A DNA stretch of 8,652 nt, taken from NCBI GenBank assembly GCA_028691905.1, contig JAQUYJ010000039.1, positions 1 through 8,652 of the forward strand, read 5' to 3'. This document shows, one piece after another, positions 6,378 through 8,652 of this stretch. Numbering within the stretch: position 1 is the stretch's first letter; each line of letters begins with the position of its first letter. A model generated the notes under the pieces. The model did not search any database and was not told where the DNA came from. It saw only the letters and a program-made list of their open reading frames with translations. The DNA is from Bacilli bacterium (GTDB taxonomy: Bacteria > Bacillota_I > Bacilli_A > ML615J-28 > CAG-698). Made by a program: the position numbers and the translations under genes.

Positions 6378-6397
6378 AGTGCTTCGGCACTTTTTTT
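6376..6397 (+). terminator. Intrinsic terminator of the GNAT gene (UUCG tetraloop)
   Basis: AAAGTGC (6376-6382) and GCACTTT (6387-6393) form a 7-bp stem closed by a stable TTCG tetraloop, followed by further Ts to 6397. The stem starts on the second base of the TAA stop (6375-6377). Confidence 0.93.
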
Positions 6398-6425
6398 GCA
6401 TATAACCGCTTATACAAAAAAAATG

Positions 6426-6447
6426 TGATATAATAAAAAGGAGGTGA
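6426..6447 (+). promoter_or_regulatory. uvsE: Extended -10 promoter and RBS of uvsE
   Basis: TGATATAAT (6426-6434) is a perfect extended -10 with no convincing -35. The SD AAGGAGGTGA (6438-6447) is nearly fully complementary to the 16S 3' end. The predicted start (about 6441) falls inside the SD, so the transcript may lose part of it, or initiation may occur a few bases earlier. Confidence 0.7.
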
Positions 6448-6451
6448 GAGG

Positions 6452-7723
6452 ATGAGCATTGGCTTTGCATGTTTGACTTTGGGTTTATATGACTATCAAT
6501 TTCGTACAGTTATGGCAAAAAATGCAAACAAAGAAACACTGTACGAAGTAATCAATCATAATTTAACCATTTTGGATAAAATGATTGATTACTGCGCTGA
6601 AAACAAAATTTACATGTACCGTATCAGTTCTGATCTTATCCCTTTTGGGTCGAGTCCCATCAATCAACTGCCTTGGGAGAGTCTGTTTCAAGAAAAATTT
6701 ATTTCAATTGGAAAAAAAATAATCGAAAACAGAATTCGAGTATCACTCCATCCCGGCCAGTATACTGTTTTAAACTCTTTTAAGGAAGATGTGGTTGACC
6801 GTGCCATATTGGATTTAATCTATCATAACAAAATTTTGGATTTGTTGAAAATTGACAGTACACATAAAATCATTCTTCACATTGGCGGAGCATATCAAAA
6901 TAAGCAAGCAGCAATCCAAAATTTTGAAAATAATTACAAACGTTTGAATCCTGATATTCAATCGCGGCTGGTTATAGAAAATGATGATAAAATCTACACC
7001 ATTGAAGAAGTACTGCAAATCGGTGAAAAGTGTCAAATCCCGGTTGTATATGATAATTTGCATAATCAAATTAATCCCAGTTTTCCTTTGCAAAGCGATA
7101 AAGAGTGGATTGAAAGATGTGCCAGAACATGGAAACCAAAAGACGGCAAACAAAAAACACATTATTCACAACAGGCAAAAGGTAAAAAAAGTGGATCCCA
7201 TTCCTTTACAATTGATATTGAAACATTCCTTCAATATTATCGATCTACCAATTCCCACCATCAATTTGATATTATGCTGGAAGTTAAAGACAAAAATTTA
7301 TCGGCAATCAAGTGCAATCAAGCTGTTTTTGATTATTTTTCGATAACGGATTTGGAAAAAGAATGGGCCAAGTATAAATATCTTGTATTGGAACGTTCAC
7401 CCAATATATATCAGGCAATTCGCCTGTTACTGCAAAGTAAAAAGGAGTATCCTGTAGTTGCATTTTATTCATTACTTGAAGAAGCATTTGCAGTTCGACT
7501 GCAAACGTCCGTAGTCTGCAACAGTTTGGAACATGTATGGGGTTATTTTAAAGATAAAGCAACCCTCACCGAGAAGAAAAAATTTTTTTCAATGTTGGAA
7601 AAATATAAAACCGGTATTATTAAACTGCAGCAAATTAAAAGATACTTATTTCGGCTGGCTACCTCCTATCAAATCACTTATTTGTTACAGTCCTATTATT
7701 TTGAAGAAGATTTCATTAATTGA
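6452..7723 (+). CDS. uvsE: UV damage endonuclease UvsE with C-terminal DUF1722-like domain
   Basis: UvsE nicks DNA 5' of UV photoproducts, an alternative to UvrABC excision repair. Residues 1-300 form the TIM-barrel endonuclease: YRISSDLIPF (56-65), LHPGQYTVLNS (99-109, His100), ILHIGGAY (His143), LVIENDDK (Glu176), YDNLHN (Asp201, His204), KTHYSQQ (Lys235, the candidate carboxylated lysine, and His237), GSHSF (His250) and IMLEVKDKNL (Glu277). Most metal ligands are therefore present. Position 68 is Ser, where Bacillus enzymes have His (ATHP against GSSP). At 423 residues it is about 100 longer than Bacillus UvsE. Residues 304-417 (WAKYKYLVLERS, HVWGYFKDK, LEKYKTG, YLLQSYYF) look like a DUF1722 (YbgA) domain. 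The start is set by SD AAGGAGGTGA. It is monocistronic, between two terminators. Endonuclease identity is near certain; the tail assignment is moderately sure. Confidence 0.92.
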   Translation: MSIGFACLTLGLYDYQFRTVMAKNANKETLYEVINHNLTILDKMIDYCAENKIYMYRISSDLIPFGSSPINQLPWESLFQEKFISIGKKIIENRIRVSLHPGQYTVLNSFKEDVVDRAILDLIYHNKILDLLKIDSTHKIILHIGGAYQNKQAAIQNFENNYKRLNPDIQSRLVIENDDKIYTIEEVLQIGEKCQIPVVYDNLHNQINPSFPLQSDKEWIERCARTWKPKDGKQKTHYSQQAKGKKSGSHSFTIDIETFLQYYRSTNSHHQFDIMLEVKDKNLSAIKCNQAVFDYFSITDLEKEWAKYKYLVLERSPNIYQAIRLLLQSKKEYPVVAFYSLLEEAFAVRLQTSVVCNSLEHVWGYFKDKATLTEKKKFFSMLEKYKTGIIKLQQIKRYLFRLATSYQITYLLQSYYFEEDFIN

Positions 7724-7751
7724 GGGAAACCTCAATTTTTGTTTGTTTTTT
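7718..7751 (+). terminator. uvsE: Intrinsic terminator of uvsE (GAAA tetraloop)
   Basis: AATTGAGG (7718-7725) and CCTCAATT (7730-7737) form a perfect 8-bp stem with a GAAA tetraloop, then a T-rich run (TTTGTTTGTTTTTT). The TGA stop (7721-7723) lies inside the 5' arm. Confidence 0.92.
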
Positions 7752-7783
7752 GCTTTTGGGCTCTTCCTTATGAAAGCGGTTTA

Positions 7784-7810
7784 TGTTATAATATAAACGA
7801 TTTGAGGTGA
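7784..7810 (+). promoter_or_regulatory. Extended -10 promoter and RBS of the [2Fe-2S]/FAD gene pair
   Basis: TGTTATAAT (7784-7792) is a perfect extended -10 without a clear -35. Transcription would start near 7799. The SD GAGGTGA (7804-7810) is correctly spaced for TTG 7816, and it contains the GTG (7807-7809) that a longest-frame rule would wrongly pick as the start. Confidence 0.7.
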
Positions 7811-7815
7811 AAGCA

Positions 7816-8127
7816 TTGCGAATTGTACAACATCCAATAATGGAAATTACTGAAAAAAAGAAGATTAATTTTTATTACAATAATCAGTTGGTGTCAGGTT
7901 TAGAAGGGGACAGCATAGCTGCTGCACTCCATGCCCTGGGAATAAGAAAATTAAGTGAAAGCAGTAAAAAACATCGACCCCGCGGTCTATATTGTGCCAT
8001 CGGAAATTGTTCGTCCTGTCATATGATAGTTGATGGAATTCCAAACACAAAGACATGTATTACGCTTTTAAAAGAAGGAATGAAAGTCCAAATGCAGACG
8101 AACAAGGGTGAATGGCATGCTTCATAA
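7816..8127 (+). CDS. [2Fe-2S] ferredoxin-like subunit of a flavin dehydrogenase (HcnA/opine oxidase type)
   Basis: This 103-residue protein (TTG start) has the Cys pattern C-x4-C-x2-C-x12-C at Cys60, Cys65, Cys68 and Cys81, within RGLYCAIGNCSSCHMIVDG (56-74). It is the [2Fe-2S] arrangement found in HcnA, the sarcosine and opine/octopine oxidase small parts, and proline or hydroxyproline dehydrogenase complexes. Residues 17-45 (INFYYNNQLVSGLEGDSIAAAL) fit the ferredoxin-fold start of those proteins. It should carry electrons to or from the flavin subunit encoded next, whose start codon lies 11 nt inside this gene. TTG 7816 is chosen because GAGGTGA lies 5 nt upstream; GTG 7807 lies inside the SD. 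The first gene of the operon. The substrate of the complex is unknown, and I do not assign HCN synthase. Confidence 0.85.
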   Translation: MRIVQHPIMEITEKKKINFYYNNQLVSGLEGDSIAAALHALGIRKLSESSKKHRPRGLYCAIGNCSSCHMIVDGIPNTKTCITLLKEGMKVQMQTNKGEWHAS

Positions 8128-8652
8128 AGATCTCGTGATAATAGGTGGAGGACCAGCCGGATTAATGGCCGCTTTACGTGCTGCTGAATCCAATCAAAAG
8201 GTTCTCCTGATTGAGCGCAATCCTGTTTTGGGTGGTCAGTTAATTAAACAGACACATAAATTCTTTGGATCAGAAAAACAAAATGCAAAAATGCGGGGGT
8301 TCCAGATTGCCCAAGAAATTATCGAACACTTGCATCATTTTCCTGATTTGGTTGAATGGATGACCGATACAACTGTTGTCGGGTTATATCCGGATTATGT
8401 TATTACCTGTTTAAGATTGAATAAATATTTTAAAATTCAGGCAAAAGCAATTATCATTGCTACAGGAGCGAGTGAAAAAGTTTTAGCATTCGAAAACAGC
8501 GACTTACCTGGTATATACGGAGCAGGCGCTGTTCAAACAGTTATGAATGTTCATCATATCCGACCCGGAAATAAAGTGATTATGGTTGGAAGTGGAAATA
8601 TCGGGTTGATTGTCAGTTATCAATTGCTTCAAGCTGGAGTAAAAGTCTGTGC
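8117..8652 (+). CDS. FAD/NAD(P)-dependent oxidoreductase subunit, 3' end outside window
   Basis: The frame opens at ATG 8117, overlapping the [2Fe-2S] gene by 11 nt, with AAGGGTGA (8104-8111) as SD. It stays open to the window edge (178 full codons), so the C-terminus is missing. VIIGGGPAGLMAAL (7-20) is the N-terminal FAD-binding GxGxxG fingerprint, ending at LLIERN (30-35). GGQLIKQTHKFFGS (39-52) is typical of two-subunit dehydrogenase flavoproteins of the HcnB/opine oxidase/proline dehydrogenase alpha type. IIIATGA (112-118) is the second FAD motif. MVGSGNIGL (156-164) starts an inserted NAD(P)-type Rossmann domain. Partner spacing and overlap suggest translational coupling and a fixed subunit ratio. 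The reaction is probably amine or amino/hydroxy-acid oxidation, but the substrate cannot be read; genes beyond 8652 would help. Confidence 0.9.
   Translation, partial: MLHKDLVIIGGGPAGLMAALRAAESNQKVLLIERNPVLGGQLIKQTHKFFGSEKQNAKMRGFQIAQEIIEHLHHFPDLVEWMTDTTVVGLYPDYVITCLRLNKYFKIQAKAIIIATGASEKVLAFENSDLPGIYGAGAVQTVMNVHHIRPGNKVIMVGSGNIGLIVSYQLLQAGVKVC

Noticed and set aside
6144..6470. Minus-strand frames across the end of the GNAT gene and start of uvsE
   Set aside because: They lie opposite well-supported coding sequence, promoter and terminator, have no good SD, and encode Cys- and Phe-rich protein without recognisable motifs.
6981..7346. Plus-strand 121-codon frame inside uvsE
   Set aside because: It runs in another frame across the catalytic core of uvsE, which is conserved motif by motif; its own product has no family features.
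7533..7796. Plus-strand 87-codon frame crossing the end of uvsE
   Set aside because: It overlaps the uvsE tail in another frame and runs through the uvsE terminator and the next promoter.
7770..7796. Eight-codon ATG frame upstream of the [2Fe-2S] gene
   Set aside because: It lies over the -10 box, upstream of the predicted transcription start, and has no SD.
1..8652. Mollicute recoding of TGA as tryptophan
   Set aside because: The AT-rich sequence suggested it, but cca, cvpA and uvsE end in TGA at the expected family lengths with terminators directly behind, and Trp is encoded by TGG.
1..8652. Mobile element, prophage, CRISPR array or defence island
   Set aside because: No transposase, integrase, phage gene, regularly spaced repeats or known defence genes were seen; base and codon character look uniform along the window.

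Overview
The window is AT-rich DNA from a bacterium of the Bacillota or a close relative. Shine-Dalgarno sites are strong (AGGAGG, GAGGTGA), promoters carry extended -10 boxes (TGnTATAAT), and terminators are short U-tailed hairpins. TGA is used as a stop (cca, cvpA and uvsE all end in TGA), so this is the standard bacterial code and not the Mycoplasma/Spiroplasma code. Rubrerythrin and the UvsE type suggest an anaerobic or microaerophilic lifestyle. I cannot assign a genus; Clostridia, Erysipelotrichia or Izemoplasma-like lineages would all fit.

Layout. 1-528: 3' end of an LtaS-type sulfatase-fold membrane enzyme. 626-1789: tRNA CCA nucleotidyltransferase. 2019-3380 (minus strand): class 3 aldehyde dehydrogenase, divergent from a two-gene membrane-protein operon, 3478-4005 (six-helix protein, possibly DUF308/HdeD-like) and 4017-4550 (CvpA). 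4610-5143: rubrerythrin. 5259-6377: double-domain GNAT-type protein. 6452-7723: UV damage endonuclease UvsE with a C-terminal DUF1722-like extension. 7816-8127 and 8117 to the end: an overlapping pair, a [2Fe-2S] protein and the start of an FAD/NAD(P) oxidoreductase, probably two subunits of one dehydrogenase.

This is mostly housekeeping and stress-defence DNA built from single-gene transcription units. Nearly every unit has its own -10 box, and at four genes the predicted start of transcription falls at or within a few bases of the Shine-Dalgarno site. Nearly every plus-strand unit ends in a hairpin lying on or within a few bases of its stop codon. I see no CRISPR array, transposon, prophage, tRNA or rRNA. 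No stretch longer than 300 bases lacks a gene; the longest gap is 1790-2018.

The points most worth attention are: (1) cca and the GNAT gene both have a Shine-Dalgarno site 26-29 nt from the ATG, with a small hairpin between them and a possible mini-ORF ending in an ATGA overlap; (2) the UvsE-DUF1722 fusion, with Ser at a position that is His in Bacillus UvsE; (3) the stop-codon-embedded terminators, which fit transcription uncoupled from translation.
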